A DNA stretch of 64,000 nt, taken from assembly GCA_029233925.1 (NCBI GenBank), contig JARGOX010000017.1, positions 1 through 64,000 on the forward strand, in the 5' to 3' direction. Origin of the DNA: Rhizobiaceae bacterium. Lineage in GTDB: Bacteria > Pseudomonadota > Alphaproteobacteria > Rhizobiales > Rhizobiaceae. The notes under the pieces are model-generated. The model was not told the origin of the DNA. It did no database searches and saw nothing but the letters and a program-made list of their open reading frames with translations. Positions 43,372 through 51,882 of this stretch are shown here, piece after piece. Made by a program: the position numbers and the translations under genes. Position 1 is the stretch's first letter. The number at the start of each line of letters is the position of its first letter.

Positions 43372-43686
43372 ATGACAAATTGGACCGCTGGATTGGCGCT
43401 GCTTGTGCTTTTGATTGGTTCTGATGCCGGACTGGCCGGAGCATCGAATGGTTGGGCCGTTTGGTTTCACAATCAATCCAGCCCTGGTGTCGTCACGGTC
43501 GCGCCGGCCGGGACCCTGACAGCTCCGTGGCAGGTCGACAGCATCTGGGGCAACAATGCGCGTGACGCCTGGAAAAAAGCCTGCTGGCTGACAAAACAGG
43601 GAGACCTGTACGGGCGAAATTATTCGGCGCCCGCCATGGATCAGGGGCGGGTGTATTGTGACCAGAGTTGCAATTGCAGATTTTAA
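43372..43686 (+). CDS. Small secreted four-cysteine protein
   Basis: This 104-residue protein has a signal peptide (TNWTAGLALLVLLIGSDAGL, probable cleavage after LAG or AGA). The mature part has four Cys, one in KKACWLTKQG and three close to the end (YCDQSCNCRF). The ATG at 43372 has GGGGG 7 bp upstream; an earlier frame runs back to 43237 without a ribosome site. It is the first of five tandem secreted proteins. No family is recognised. Confidence 0.7.
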   Translation: MTNWTAGLALLVLLIGSDAGLAGASNGWAVWFHNQSSPGVVTVAPAGTLTAPWQVDSIWGNNARDAWKKACWLTKQGDLYGRNYSAPAMDQGRVYCDQSCNCRF

Positions 43687-43746
43687 CACAGGCAGATGCG
43701 TGCTGGCGAATTTTGATAAGGGCAGCACGAACAAGAGGAGAGAAAA

Positions 43747-44145
43747 ATGCGCATTTTGAAACGATGGCTGTTGCCGGTGATTTTTGTCCTTTCCACCACG
43801 GCCATGGCGCATGCATTGCCATGCGACAACAGGGGGTCGAATTGGCAGGGGAGAATTGATATCGGTCCGAAAATCTGGGGTTTCGAACTGCGCCGCCAGA
43901 CCTGCGCGGCGGCAAGTCCCTGGAATTACTATCTGTGGACGGCGCAAGGGGAACGATTGCAGGGGCAGGCGACCGTCACCATGAACGGACGATCGCTTCT
44001 CGTTTCTCCCTATAATGGCGGCGCCGCCGGGTGTGCGTTGTCCGGAACCTGGTATCCGCGCGACACAACCAATGGAATTCCCACGAAAGGCAGAGGGTCC
44101 GCCTCGTGCGGCGGGTCCGGTTCCTGGAGTGCGGATATCCGTTAA
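43747..44145 (+). CDS. Small secreted four-cysteine protein
   Basis: This 132-residue protein has a clear signal peptide (ILKRWLLPVIFVLSTTAMAH, cleavage probably after AHA). The mature part has four Cys (LPCDNRGSNW, RRQTCAAAS, AAGCALSGTW, ASCGGSG) and many Gly, Trp and Tyr, suggesting a compact beta fold held by two disulfides. GAGGAG precedes the ATG. No enzyme motif is seen and the family is unknown to me. Confidence 0.72.
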   Translation: MRILKRWLLPVIFVLSTTAMAHALPCDNRGSNWQGRIDIGPKIWGFELRRQTCAAASPWNYYLWTAQGERLQGQATVTMNGRSLLVSPYNGGAAGCALSGTWYPRDTTNGIPTKGRGSASCGGSGSWSADIR

Positions 44146-44278
44146 TGCGCAGCCGTGCCCAGGGATCGTCGACCGGGAATCGCCGCTCATTTGCGGATGA
44201 AACCGATTTGCTCCGGATGGGCGGCTTCGAAAAAGGAAAGAAGAAAATTCTGTAACAAAACAACCAAGGACCGTTCAA

Positions 44279-44584
44279 ATGAAGAAGATTCTCGCAATAT
44301 TGGCGATCGCTGGCACAGTGCTTGCAGGCCATTCTTTCATCGATGTGAAGGTGGCTGATGCCCAGGGCAGATATACCTGGAAACATTGCAGTCCCAATCG
44401 CGGCGCGGTCGGGCCGTTCTACATCGTCGCGCCGACTGCATCGACCGCCGGCCTCTATTGCTCCGTTGCTTATTTGTCCGCCCAGGAAGCCATTGGCAAG
44501 GCCTGTTTTCGCAACAGTTACGGCAATGGCCCGTGGCCGCAACTTTCGGTTCCCTCATACGGTATGCCGCAATTTGGATGTTGA
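44279..44584 (+). CDS. Small secreted four-cysteine protein
   Basis: This 101-residue protein has a signal peptide (KKILAILAIAGTVLAGHS, cleavage probably after ADA near 28). The mature protein has four Cys: KHCSPN, GLYCSVAY, GKACFRN and the final FGC. The segment GAVGPFYIVAPTASTAGLYC resembles the LVGPSGGSAYYETGGYFC segment of the larger neighbour. AAGGA precedes the ATG. No known family. Confidence 0.7.
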   Translation: MKKILAILAIAGTVLAGHSFIDVKVADAQGRYTWKHCSPNRGAVGPFYIVAPTASTAGLYCSVAYLSAQEAIGKACFRNSYGNGPWPQLSVPSYGMPQFGC

Positions 44585-44607
44585 CTTTCACCTGATGGAG
44601 AAATGGC

Positions 44608-45345
44608 ATGAACAAACCTGACTTCAGGCGCGCTCGATTCCTGGCGGCTTTCGTTTCCTCGGGAATCGTTTTTCTTTTTGCGACGGTCTCATGGGCACAA
44701 TTGACGCTGGAGGTTGAGGTGTCAAAGAACGAGTGCGAAAGAATTTGCCGGGCGGGTGCTCTGGGTTACTCCGATGACACCTGCCGGATGGCCTATTATT
44801 TTGTGTCCGGCGCCAATGCGGGTACCTGCCGCACCACGTTGGATGAAGTGCCGAATTTACAGATGAGAGGCAAATACAGAATTTGGTCAGGCTATTTTCA
44901 AAGATGGCTGACCAATGATCTCATTGCCTATAAATGGCCGAACATCAGTGGACCTGTCGGCACGTCCAGCGGCAATCAACAAGGCACAGGCACAGGCACA
45001 GGCACAGGCGTTCAAGTCAACACATCAAAGGTGGCGTTGAACGGCTCGGCGGCTTGCGCGCAGTCCAACTGGAATACCGGCAAACAATGGTATCTGGTCG
45101 GCCCGAGTGGCGGTTCCGCCTATTATGAAACGGGCGGATATTTCTGCCGGTCAAGTGGGACCGGATTTTTCATGCAGGGACCCCGGTACGAATTCTACAG
45201 TTGCGTGCAAGGATTCAGGAATTGCGCCAGGCACCGACCCTATGACGCCAAACTGGGCCTGCAAACAACCTGGAAGCCGGGGAAAGCCAGGATTGAATTC
45301 ATTTGGGAAGACGGTTCGAGGGTCGACCATATCAATGAGCAATAG
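44608..45345 (+). CDS. Secreted eight-cysteine protein, two-part
   Basis: This 245-residue protein has a signal peptide (RFLAAFVSSGIVFLFATVSW, cleavage after SWA). The N-terminal part (about 31-115) has four Cys (NECERICRAG, DDTCRM, AGTCRTT). A Gly-Thr linker follows (QQGTGTGTGTG, encoded by four GGCACA units). The C-terminal domain has four Cys spaced C-x29-C-x18-C-x6-C, ending CARH. The same spacing and ending occur in the next gene product. GGAG precedes the ATG. The function is unknown; a disulfide-rich surface or binding protein is likely. Confidence 0.75.
   Translation: MNKPDFRRARFLAAFVSSGIVFLFATVSWAQLTLEVEVSKNECERICRAGALGYSDDTCRMAYYFVSGANAGTCRTTLDEVPNLQMRGKYRIWSGYFQRWLTNDLIAYKWPNISGPVGTSSGNQQGTGTGTGTGVQVNTSKVALNGSAACAQSNWNTGKQWYLVGPSGGSAYYETGGYFCRSSGTGFFMQGPRYEFYSCVQGFRNCARHRPYDAKLGLQTTWKPGKARIEFIWEDGSRVDHINEQ
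44983..45006 (+). repeat. Four tandem GGCACA hexamers
   Basis: The four exact units encode the Gly-Thr linker of the two-part secreted protein. Because each unit is six bases, copy-number change would alter linker length without changing the frame. Confidence 0.85.
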
Positions 45346-45450
45346 TGCCCGCAGATGATGTAGCACGATGGAAAACAATCGCCCTTCGGGAACCTTTGAC
45401 GTGGTTTTCTTTGACCGGTCGTCCCCGGGCGCTGTAACAAGGCCAAGACC

Positions 45451-46392
45451 ATGGATTCTGTAAGAACGCTGTGTCTGTTTGTTGCCGTTTGGCTTTTGAT
45501 CGCGAATGGCCTGGGCCTCGCCGAGGCAAAAAGTACACCGCCAGACTCGCAAATCCTTTTTCGCAACGACACCGATGCGACGATGCGCATCGATGCGATA
45601 GTCGAAAAGGGTGACAAACCCATAAGTCCGCAAATCGTTCAACCGCACGCGCAAACAAGGATGTCTGTTCCGGCGGGCAGCCGGACATTCGAGCTGATTG
45701 CTTTCCGGGCCAATCCCGTCCGGATACACCGCATCAAGACAGAGGTGTCTGAAGGCACCACCAGTCAATTCAATATCAGCGCGCACATGATGGGGCTTTA
45801 TCTTCTTGAGGATGCAGGCGCGCTCGCCTCTATCGCGGCCCTGCCAACCGGGGTCCCGAATAAAATCAAAGCACCCGCCGTTGATATTGCGGAGCGGTGC
45901 AGGCGTTGGGCGGATATTTCCGACCGCGCTATCATCTGGAATCATGGCGCGGCACCCACGCCAATGCAATATTACCAAAGCGGGGCTCTTCTTTGTGCGG
46001 TCGACGGCTCGCATGCTTTCCATGAGGGCGCCATTTATGAACATTATGTCTGCAGGAATGCATGGCAGGATTGCGTCAGGCATTCTGACGGCGATGCCTT
46101 TGCCGTACCTGTGGTACGTACATCGAGCTTCATCGACATTGCCTTGCGGCTTGCCAGAGAAAAGGATGCGCATGCGGATTTTGCCCGCACCCAAAGCCTC
46201 GAATGGGTGAGAGGGGAAAGACCCGCATCCTGGCTCACGCGCTACCATACCTTTGGAAACCTGAACCTTGGCAGGGAATGTCCACCGGGATATCGCCTGC
46301 ACTACCAGGGCAAGTGCATCAACATTGCCGACGCGCTTGCAGACGACCCGGACAGAGGCGTTCGGATGGTCGAACCGGAGATTGATCGGTGA
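45451..46392 (+). CDS. Secreted protein with shared cysteine domain
   Basis: This 313-residue protein has a signal peptide (DSVRTLCLFVAVWLLIANGL, cleavage after AEA). An N-terminal beta-sandwich-like part (about 28-115) recalls transthyretin-like or DUF1573-like folds only in general form. The middle region has Cys spaced C-x31-C-x18-C-x6-C ending CVRH, matching the previous gene. The C-terminal tail has a further pair (RECPPGYRLH, GKCINI). AAGGCC precedes the ATG. No family is known to me; it ends the secreted set. Confidence 0.75.
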   Translation: MDSVRTLCLFVAVWLLIANGLGLAEAKSTPPDSQILFRNDTDATMRIDAIVEKGDKPISPQIVQPHAQTRMSVPAGSRTFELIAFRANPVRIHRIKTEVSEGTTSQFNISAHMMGLYLLEDAGALASIAALPTGVPNKIKAPAVDIAERCRRWADISDRAIIWNHGAAPTPMQYYQSGALLCAVDGSHAFHEGAIYEHYVCRNAWQDCVRHSDGDAFAVPVVRTSSFIDIALRLAREKDAHADFARTQSLEWVRGERPASWLTRYHTFGNLNLGRECPPGYRLHYQGKCINIADALADDPDRGVRMVEPEIDR

Positions 46393-46422
46393 AAGGGTTG
46401 GTGAAAGGGCGCGAATCAATTT

Positions 46423-47472
46423 GTGAACGATTCCAGGATTGCGCGGTTTGATATGAGTGATTTTTCACACATTATGGTTCCCCCGGAACGACACCCAACC
46501 GCGGCAGCGCGGGCCAGCCTGTCGGCACGACTCGGATTTGAAGACCACGGCGACATCCAGGACTGGGAGCGCCATTTTGCCGACGCAGAACGCATCGAGG
46601 AATTTCTGGTCACCTATGTTCTGGGCAAATTGAATGAGGATGAAAAATACCTGCTGATGGATCTCATTCTGGCATCCGCCGCCTTAGCTGATAATGGCGT
46701 TCCCTCAGAAGAGACGTGGCGGGAAATTGAATCATGGCTCATCGATGACTTTCCTATCCACCATTATTCCATTTGGTATTGGGCGGATATCGATGAAGAG
46801 ACAGGGCATCCCGACAACAGCTTCCAGATATCCCGGCGGATGCAGGGCTTGCTGCAGCGGGATTTCGCGCGCCGGGAAGCGGTCAGATTGAAGGACGTCA
46901 AGCCCCATGAGCGCGACTTCACCACGTTCTGGAATAGCCACTTTCCCGACCTGAAACCGGCCTGTTTCGCCCTGCGTGAAAGCCTGCGCGAACGCTGGAT
47001 CCGATTCCACGCGCTGCCGGACTCAAAGCGCTATGCGCAAAACGAGGACGAATGGTCGATCCTGTTTGATCGCCATAATCAGCTTGGCGAACATGTTTTG
47101 GGTGAAGGCGCCAAATGCTGGCTGGTTGTGTGCCGTGACATTGACCCTTTGCCGAATGAAGATAATTCTCATCTGGACCGGTTCGATTTCATCCATTGCT
47201 TCAACATGACGATGGAAGAATTGCCAGGGCTTGAATATGAGCTGCCCGTGAATGTTGCCGAGGTCATTTGGCGCTCCGGCGGGTTCAATGACCTGATCCG
47301 GGAGATAGCAATGAGCCGCGAGGCGTCGATCATGTTTGTCTCGCAAGGGACCCATACCATTTTCGGACCCTATGACGGAGGGATCGACCTCATCCTGCCG
47401 GGCAGGGATGCCCTGCCGCTTTTCCGGCTGAAATACCATGAATGGTTGCCCGGCAATCCGGCTGGGCTTTGA
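46423..47472 (+). CDS. Unrecognised cytosolic protein
   Basis: I do not recognise this 349-residue protein. It has no signal peptide or membrane segment. The N-terminal half is acidic and helical (DWERHFADAERIEEFLVTYV, YLLMDLILASAALADNG). The C-terminal third (KCWLVVCRDIDPLPNED, YELPVNVAEVIWRSGG, IMFVSQGTHTIFGPYDGGID) looks like a small alpha/beta domain with a conserved end, distantly like DUF3885-type proteins; I give this little weight. The start is GTG at 46423; an ATG at 46453 lacks a ribosome site. It follows the secreted genes by 30 bp and may belong to the same unit. Confidence 0.65.
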   Translation: MNDSRIARFDMSDFSHIMVPPERHPTAAARASLSARLGFEDHGDIQDWERHFADAERIEEFLVTYVLGKLNEDEKYLLMDLILASAALADNGVPSEETWREIESWLIDDFPIHHYSIWYWADIDEETGHPDNSFQISRRMQGLLQRDFARREAVRLKDVKPHERDFTTFWNSHFPDLKPACFALRESLRERWIRFHALPDSKRYAQNEDEWSILFDRHNQLGEHVLGEGAKCWLVVCRDIDPLPNEDNSHLDRFDFIHCFNMTMEELPGLEYELPVNVAEVIWRSGGFNDLIREIAMSREASIMFVSQGTHTIFGPYDGGIDLILPGRDALPLFRLKYHEWLPGNPAGL

Positions 47473-47525
47473 AGGCCGACTCTCCCGGTAGGGGAGAAAC
47501 ACAGGGCGGGCCGATCCTCCCGCCG

Positions 47526-48461
47526 TCAGTCCGGCAGCGGGATGAATTCCCCGTCATCGCCCGGCGGCAGGTTGAAGCGGCCGTGTTGCCAGTCACCTTC
47601 GGCCCAGGCAGCTTTGGCGGCCTTGATCTTTTCCGGCGATGAGGCAACGAAGTTCCACGAGATGTAGCGCGGGCCGTTGAGGGTTTCTCCGCCAAGCAGC
47701 ATCAGCCGTGCGCCGCCTTCGGTTGCCTTTATGGTGATTTTGTCGCCCGGTCTGAACACCATCATGCGCCCGGCCGCAAAAAGGTCGCCGGCGATCTCGA
47801 CTTCGCCTTCCACCACATAGAGGCCGCGGTCCTCGTGATCCTGCGGCAATGGCAATCTGGCGCCGGGCTGAAGCAGGGCATCGGCATAGAACATTTCCGA
47901 AAAGGTGCGCACCGGCGCTTTCTCGCCCCAGGCATTGCCGAGAATGAGGCGCACATCGAGGCCTTCGCTTTGAAGATGGGGTAGAGCGTCCTTGCCCTGG
48001 TGTTCGAAACCGGCGTCCATTTCTTCATTCTTTTCCGGCAGCGCCACCCAGGTCTGGATTCCGTAGAGGCTGCTCTTGCCCTGGCGCGTCGCCTGGCTGG
48101 TCCGCTCGGAATGGGTGACGCCATTGCCGGCGATCATCCAGTTGACTTCGCCCGGATAGATCATCTGATTGGTGCCCAGACTGTCGCGGTGCTGAAACTC
48201 GCCCTGGTAGAGATAGGTGACGGTTGCCAGTCCGATATGGGGATGAGGTCGCACATCGATGCCGCCGCCGGTGATGAATTCGGCGGGGCCCATCTGGTCG
48301 AAAAAGATGAAGGGGCCGACCATCTGGCGGGCTGGGGCTGGCAGGGCGCGGCGCACCTCAAAGCCTCCCAGGTCGCGGGCGCGCGGGATGATGATGGTTT
48401 CAATGGCATCAAGGCTTGCCGCGTCCGGGCAATGGGGCTCAAGTGTAGGGTTCCAACTCAT
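47526..48461 (-). CDS. Pirin-family bicupin protein
   Basis: This 311-residue pirin has the N-terminal cupin metal motif HPHIGLATVTYL with the downstream Glu/His of GEFQHRDSLG, and a C-terminal cupin (about 190-270). Some bacterial pirins oxidise quercetin or related quinonoids. The ATG at 48461 is preceded by AAGGAG. It is the last gene of a leftward group of four that deals with quinones, 67 bp after the second pirin gene. Confidence 0.87.
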   Translation of the reverse strand: MSWNPTLEPHCPDAASLDAIETIIIPRARDLGGFEVRRALPAPARQMVGPFIFFDQMGPAEFITGGGIDVRPHPHIGLATVTYLYQGEFQHRDSLGTNQMIYPGEVNWMIAGNGVTHSERTSQATRQGKSSLYGIQTWVALPEKNEEMDAGFEHQGKDALPHLQSEGLDVRLILGNAWGEKAPVRTFSEMFYADALLQPGARLPLPQDHEDRGLYVVEGEVEIAGDLFAAGRMMVFRPGDKITIKATEGGARLMLLGGETLNGPRYISWNFVASSPEKIKAAKAAWAEGDWQHGRFNLPPGDDGEFIPLPD

Positions 48462-48528
48462 GTCATTCTCCTTTTTCGATTGCCTGTGGTGGTTGTCGAT
48501 CTTGGCGCCTGTCGCAAGCGCCCCATTT

Positions 48529-49230
48529 TCAACGCCGCATATCGAACAGGATCGCCTGTCCATCGGTCAGCCAGGTAAGGTCCGGCATGTCTTCATCGCC
48601 GATCTGCAAACCGTCGCCGCTGCCCAGCCGTTCGCCCTCCACCATGGCGACGCCTTCGACGATCTGCACGAAGGATACTCTGCCCCTGGTTTGCGGAACA
48701 GACGTCGCCATGCCTTCACGCGGGTAGGTGATCGACACGTGGCTGTCGGAGAGCAAGGTCAGGGGAGCGTTTTCGTCCGTGCCGCTTGCCAGCAGGGTCC
48801 AGTCGGTTGCCCTGTCCCGGGCCTGCAAAAGGGCCTGCTGGTAGGTCGGTGCCCCCCCAAACCTGTCGGGTATCAGCCAGATTTGCAGGAAATGCGCCGC
48901 ATTGCTCTGCGAGGCATTCATTTCCGAATGACGGATGCCGCTGCCCGCCGACATCAATTGCACCTCGCCCGGGGCGATGGTGGCAACATTGCCCAGCGTA
49001 TCCTCATGTTTAAGCGCGCCCGACAGCACCAGGGTCAGGATATCCATGTCCTTGTGGGCATGTTGCGAGAAGCCGGAGCCGGGGGCGATGCGGTCTTCGT
49101 TGATGACGCGCAATGCGGCGTAGCCCATGCGCGTCGGGTCCTGAAAACCGCCGAAGGAAAACGTGTGATCACTCTTCAGCCAGCCCATGTCGGTGTGGCC
49201 GCGGTTTCCCCCTTCATGGATCAGGATCAT
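48529..49230 (-). CDS. Pirin-like bicupin protein (YhhW type)
   Basis: This 233-residue protein has pirin metal ligands in FSQHAHKDMDILTLVLSGAL and the following SGIRHSEMNAS. It is the short YhhW type, which in E. coli has quercetinase activity in vitro. The start overlaps the esterase gene by 4 bp (ATGA). The paired pirins of different length in one operon are unusual but not unknown. Confidence 0.88.
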   Translation of the reverse strand: MILIHEGGNRGHTDMGWLKSDHTFSFGGFQDPTRMGYAALRVINEDRIAPGSGFSQHAHKDMDILTLVLSGALKHEDTLGNVATIAPGEVQLMSAGSGIRHSEMNASQSNAAHFLQIWLIPDRFGGAPTYQQALLQARDRATDWTLLASGTDENAPLTLLSDSHVSITYPREGMATSVPQTRGRVSFVQIVEGVAMVEGERLGSGDGLQIGDEDMPDLTWLTDGQAILFDMRR

Positions 49231-49853
49231 GGTCGTGCCTCCTGTGGCGGAGCAGACAGGAATGCCTGCAGAGCGGCCAGTTCAGTCTGACGGATCTCGT
49301 GACCGCCGTCATGGAGACTGGTTTGCACCTGGCTGCCCTGCGCGTTGAAATAGCTGATGAGGCGCTCGGTCAGCGGCAGAGGGCAAATCGGATCAAGCCG
49401 TCCTGCGGTGATCAGCACCTGTTTTCCCGCAAGCTGTGGATTGGCCTCGGGCACCCAAGGGATCAGCGGATGGAGCAGGGCAATCCTGTCCACCAGGCCG
49501 GGATGGGCAAAGGCGACGGAGGCCAGAATATTGGCGCCGTTGGAATAGCCGAGCCCATAGATCGCATGACCGGGGTGCGCCTTCTTGTGATCAGCGATAA
49601 AATCTGCCATCTGCTGCGTCCGCCTGGCAAGATCGGCCATGTCGTAGACGCCCTCGCCGGTGCGGCGAAAGAAGCGCAGGGCGCCGTTTTCCGAAACATC
49701 GCCGCGCGGGGACACGATGCCCGCATCGGGGAGACTGTTTTCAACCAATGCGCTGAACTGGTGCTCGTCACCACCGGTGCCGTGGAAGGTGAAAACCACA
49801 GGCGCAGCGGCAGCGGGGGCTTTTGTCCGTGCGTGATAATGTGATGTCGGCAT
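49227..49853 (-). CDS. MhqD-like carboxylesterase/phospholipase
   Basis: This 208-residue alpha/beta hydrolase of the carboxylesterase type has oxyanion segment FTFHGTGGDEHQF, nucleophile elbow GLGYSNGAN (about 99-107), acid Asp in AGRLDPICPL and base His in LHDGGHEI. It resembles MhqD, encoded with the hydroquinone dioxygenase MhqO in Bacillus. It starts 41 bp after the dioxygenase gene. Confidence 0.85.
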   Translation of the reverse strand: MPTSHYHARTKAPAAAAPVVFTFHGTGGDEHQFSALVENSLPDAGIVSPRGDVSENGALRFFRRTGEGVYDMADLARRTQQMADFIADHKKAHPGHAIYGLGYSNGANILASVAFAHPGLVDRIALLHPLIPWVPEANPQLAGKQVLITAGRLDPICPLPLTERLISYFNAQGSQVQTSLHDGGHEIRQTELAALQAFLSAPPQEARP

Positions 49854-49894
49854 GATTCAAGACTCCCATGGCGGGGCAAAACCCGCCGTAATAT

Positions 49895-50827
49895 TTAATC
49901 CGTGATCGGTTCGAGCTGCTGCTGAATTTGCGCGCGATGCGGCTCGTAGCGGCTCGGCAGTTTCAGGCTCTCACCCAGATGCTTGATGTCCTCGTCGCGG
50001 TCAAAGCCTGGCTCATTGGTAGCGACCTCGAACAGCACACCGCCCGGCGTGCGGAAATAGATCGCCCAGAAATAGTCGCGGTCGATCACCGGCGTGACCT
50101 GATAGCCGGTGTCCAGCAACGCCTTGCGTACCTCAAGCTGCGCTGCCCGGTCTTCCACCGCAAAGGCGATGTGATGCACGGAACCGGCGCCTGGCCGCGC
50201 TCTGTCGGCCTGCTGCAGGGTTTCGATGTCGATGATATCGGCGCCATTGCCGCCGCTTATGGCAAAGCGGCTGTGGTTGCCCTGGCTGTCGACTTGTTGA
50301 TAGCCCATGAAGCGCAGCAGCTCGCTGGTCGCTGCGCTGTCCTGCAGCCTCAGGCTGGCGCCACGAAAGCCCTGGATTGCCTCCGAGGTGGCAATGTCGC
50401 CGCTCTGCCAGCCGCTTCGGCTGTCGTTGTCGACTTCGATCAGGGAGAAACTGTCGCGGTCGGGACCATCGAAGCGCAGCCGTTTTTCACCGAAGACCTC
50501 ACTTTCGTCGAGGCCACTGACTTCCTGCGCGACCAGCCGGTCTTTCCAGAATTTCAGGGCGCCCCTCGGAACAGCAAAATAGGTGTCGCCCACTTCGCCG
50601 GTTCCCGGGCGTCCCGGTGCAATATGCGGGAAGGGGAAATAGGTCATGACCGATCCCGGCGTGCCAAATTCGTCGCCGTAATAAAGGTGGTAGACCTGCG
50701 GATCATCGAAGTTGACAGTTTTCTTGACCCGCCGCAGGCCGAGATTTTTGGTGAAGAAGTCGCTGTTTTGCTGCGCATGGGCGGCCATGGATGTGACGTG
50801 ATGGAGGCCTTTGATTTGTGTGATCAT
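49895..50827 (-). CDS. MhqO-like ring-cleaving dioxygenase
   Basis: This 310-residue protein has two VOC (glyoxalase-like) units. The first begins IKGLHHVTSMAAHAQQNSDF with a metal His, and the second contains GSVHHIAFAVEDRAAQ and VLFEVATNEPGF, giving His and Glu ligands. It matches MhqO/PcpA-type hydroquinone 1,2-dioxygenases, which open quinol rings. The ATG at 50827 has GAGGG about 12 bp upstream. It opens the operon facing the LysR gene across a palindromic promoter. Confidence 0.87.
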   Translation of the reverse strand: MITQIKGLHHVTSMAAHAQQNSDFFTKNLGLRRVKKTVNFDDPQVYHLYYGDEFGTPGSVMTYFPFPHIAPGRPGTGEVGDTYFAVPRGALKFWKDRLVAQEVSGLDESEVFGEKRLRFDGPDRDSFSLIEVDNDSRSGWQSGDIATSEAIQGFRGASLRLQDSAATSELLRFMGYQQVDSQGNHSRFAISGGNGADIIDIETLQQADRARPGAGSVHHIAFAVEDRAAQLEVRKALLDTGYQVTPVIDRDYFWAIYFRTPGGVLFEVATNEPGFDRDEDIKHLGESLKLPSRYEPHRAQIQQQLEPITD

Positions 50828-50906
50828 GATGGCTGTTCCCTCTGTTGCAAGCTTGTGTGATTGGCATGACCACAAGATGGTGCAAACAGTTGCCGAATTG
50901 AATGGT

Positions 50907-50927
50907 AATAATATTGACAATATTATT
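50907..50927. promoter_or_regulatory. Perfect palindrome in mhqO/lysR promoter region
   Basis: AATAATATTG (50907-50916) and CAATATTATT (50918-50927) are exact inverted repeats around one A. It lies 22 bp before the lysR ATG and 80 bp before the mhqO start, where a LysR regulator would be expected to bind; ATTGACAAT at its centre also fits the T-N11-A LysR form loosely. Confidence 0.7.
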
Positions 50928-50949
50928 GCAATATACGTAATAATCGAAC

Positions 50950-51849
50950 ATGAACGATTTAAGCCAGATAAGGGCCTTTCTGACTGTCGCGCAACTGCAT
51001 AGTTTTGTCGCCGCCGCGCGCCAGCTGTCCATGACGCCGCCCTCGGTGACACGAGCGGTCAGTGCGCTGGAGGAAAGCCTTGGCGTCCAATTGCTGTTGC
51101 GCACCACCCGCCATGTATCGCTGACCTCGGCCGGGGCGATCTATGCGGCGCGGGTCGGTCCCTTGCTCGCCGATTTCGAGATGGCAGCGGAGGAGGTGCG
51201 CGAGCAGCAGGGGGAGGCGGCCGGCCTTTTGCGGATCAATGCGCCGATGTCGCTGGGGCTGCAGATTCTGCCTGATGTCGCATCGGGGTTTCGGCAGGAA
51301 TATCCCGATACCAGCATTTCCATCAGTCTGACGGATCGGCTGATCGACATTGTTTCCGATCATGTTGATCTGGCCATCAGGATATCACAGGCCCCCAGGG
51401 AAAAATCGACGATCTGGCGCAAGATCTGCCGCGTCAACCGCGTCCTGGTGGCCTCTCCGGGCTATCTGGCGGCCTTTGGCAGCATTCAAAAGCCCGAAGA
51501 CCTTCACGCGCATGCTTGCCTTGCCTATGACGCGGGCGCTCTCAGCGAGACCTGGGAACTTTCCAACGCCGGGCGAACGCACAAGGTGAGAGCCGGGAAA
51601 ACCGTTGCCGGCAACAATGGAGAACTGATCGCACGACTGGCCGAAAACGGCGAAGGCGTGGCGCTGCTGCCCCATTTCATCGTCGAACCGGCGCTTGCCG
51701 ACCAACGACTGGAGATGGTTCTGCCCGGCTGGGAGCCGCCGCCCCTGTGGCTGAACCTCTATTATCCGCCCTATGAAAAATTGCCGATGCGGGTAAAGAC
51801 ATTCTCCGACTTTTTCGAAGATTATGTGACCCGGGTCCGGCCGCTTTGA
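50950..51849 (+). CDS. LysR-family regulator
   Basis: This 299-residue regulator has the N-terminal HTH (about 3-60: IRAFLTVAQLHSFVAAARQL, then PSVTRAVSALEESLGVQLLL) and a periplasmic-binding-like effector domain (about 90-295). Its position facing the mhqO-esterase-pirin operon suggests it controls that operon in response to quinones, with self-regulation through the shared promoter. Confidence 0.93.
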   Translation: MNDLSQIRAFLTVAQLHSFVAAARQLSMTPPSVTRAVSALEESLGVQLLLRTTRHVSLTSAGAIYAARVGPLLADFEMAAEEVREQQGEAAGLLRINAPMSLGLQILPDVASGFRQEYPDTSISISLTDRLIDIVSDHVDLAIRISQAPREKSTIWRKICRVNRVLVASPGYLAAFGSIQKPEDLHAHACLAYDAGALSETWELSNAGRTHKVRAGKTVAGNNGELIARLAENGEGVALLPHFIVEPALADQRLEMVLPGWEPPPLWLNLYYPPYEKLPMRVKTFSDFFEDYVTRVRPL

Positions 51850-51882
51850 GGCGTGATGGGACCCGGGTCGCAATTGGCGTCT

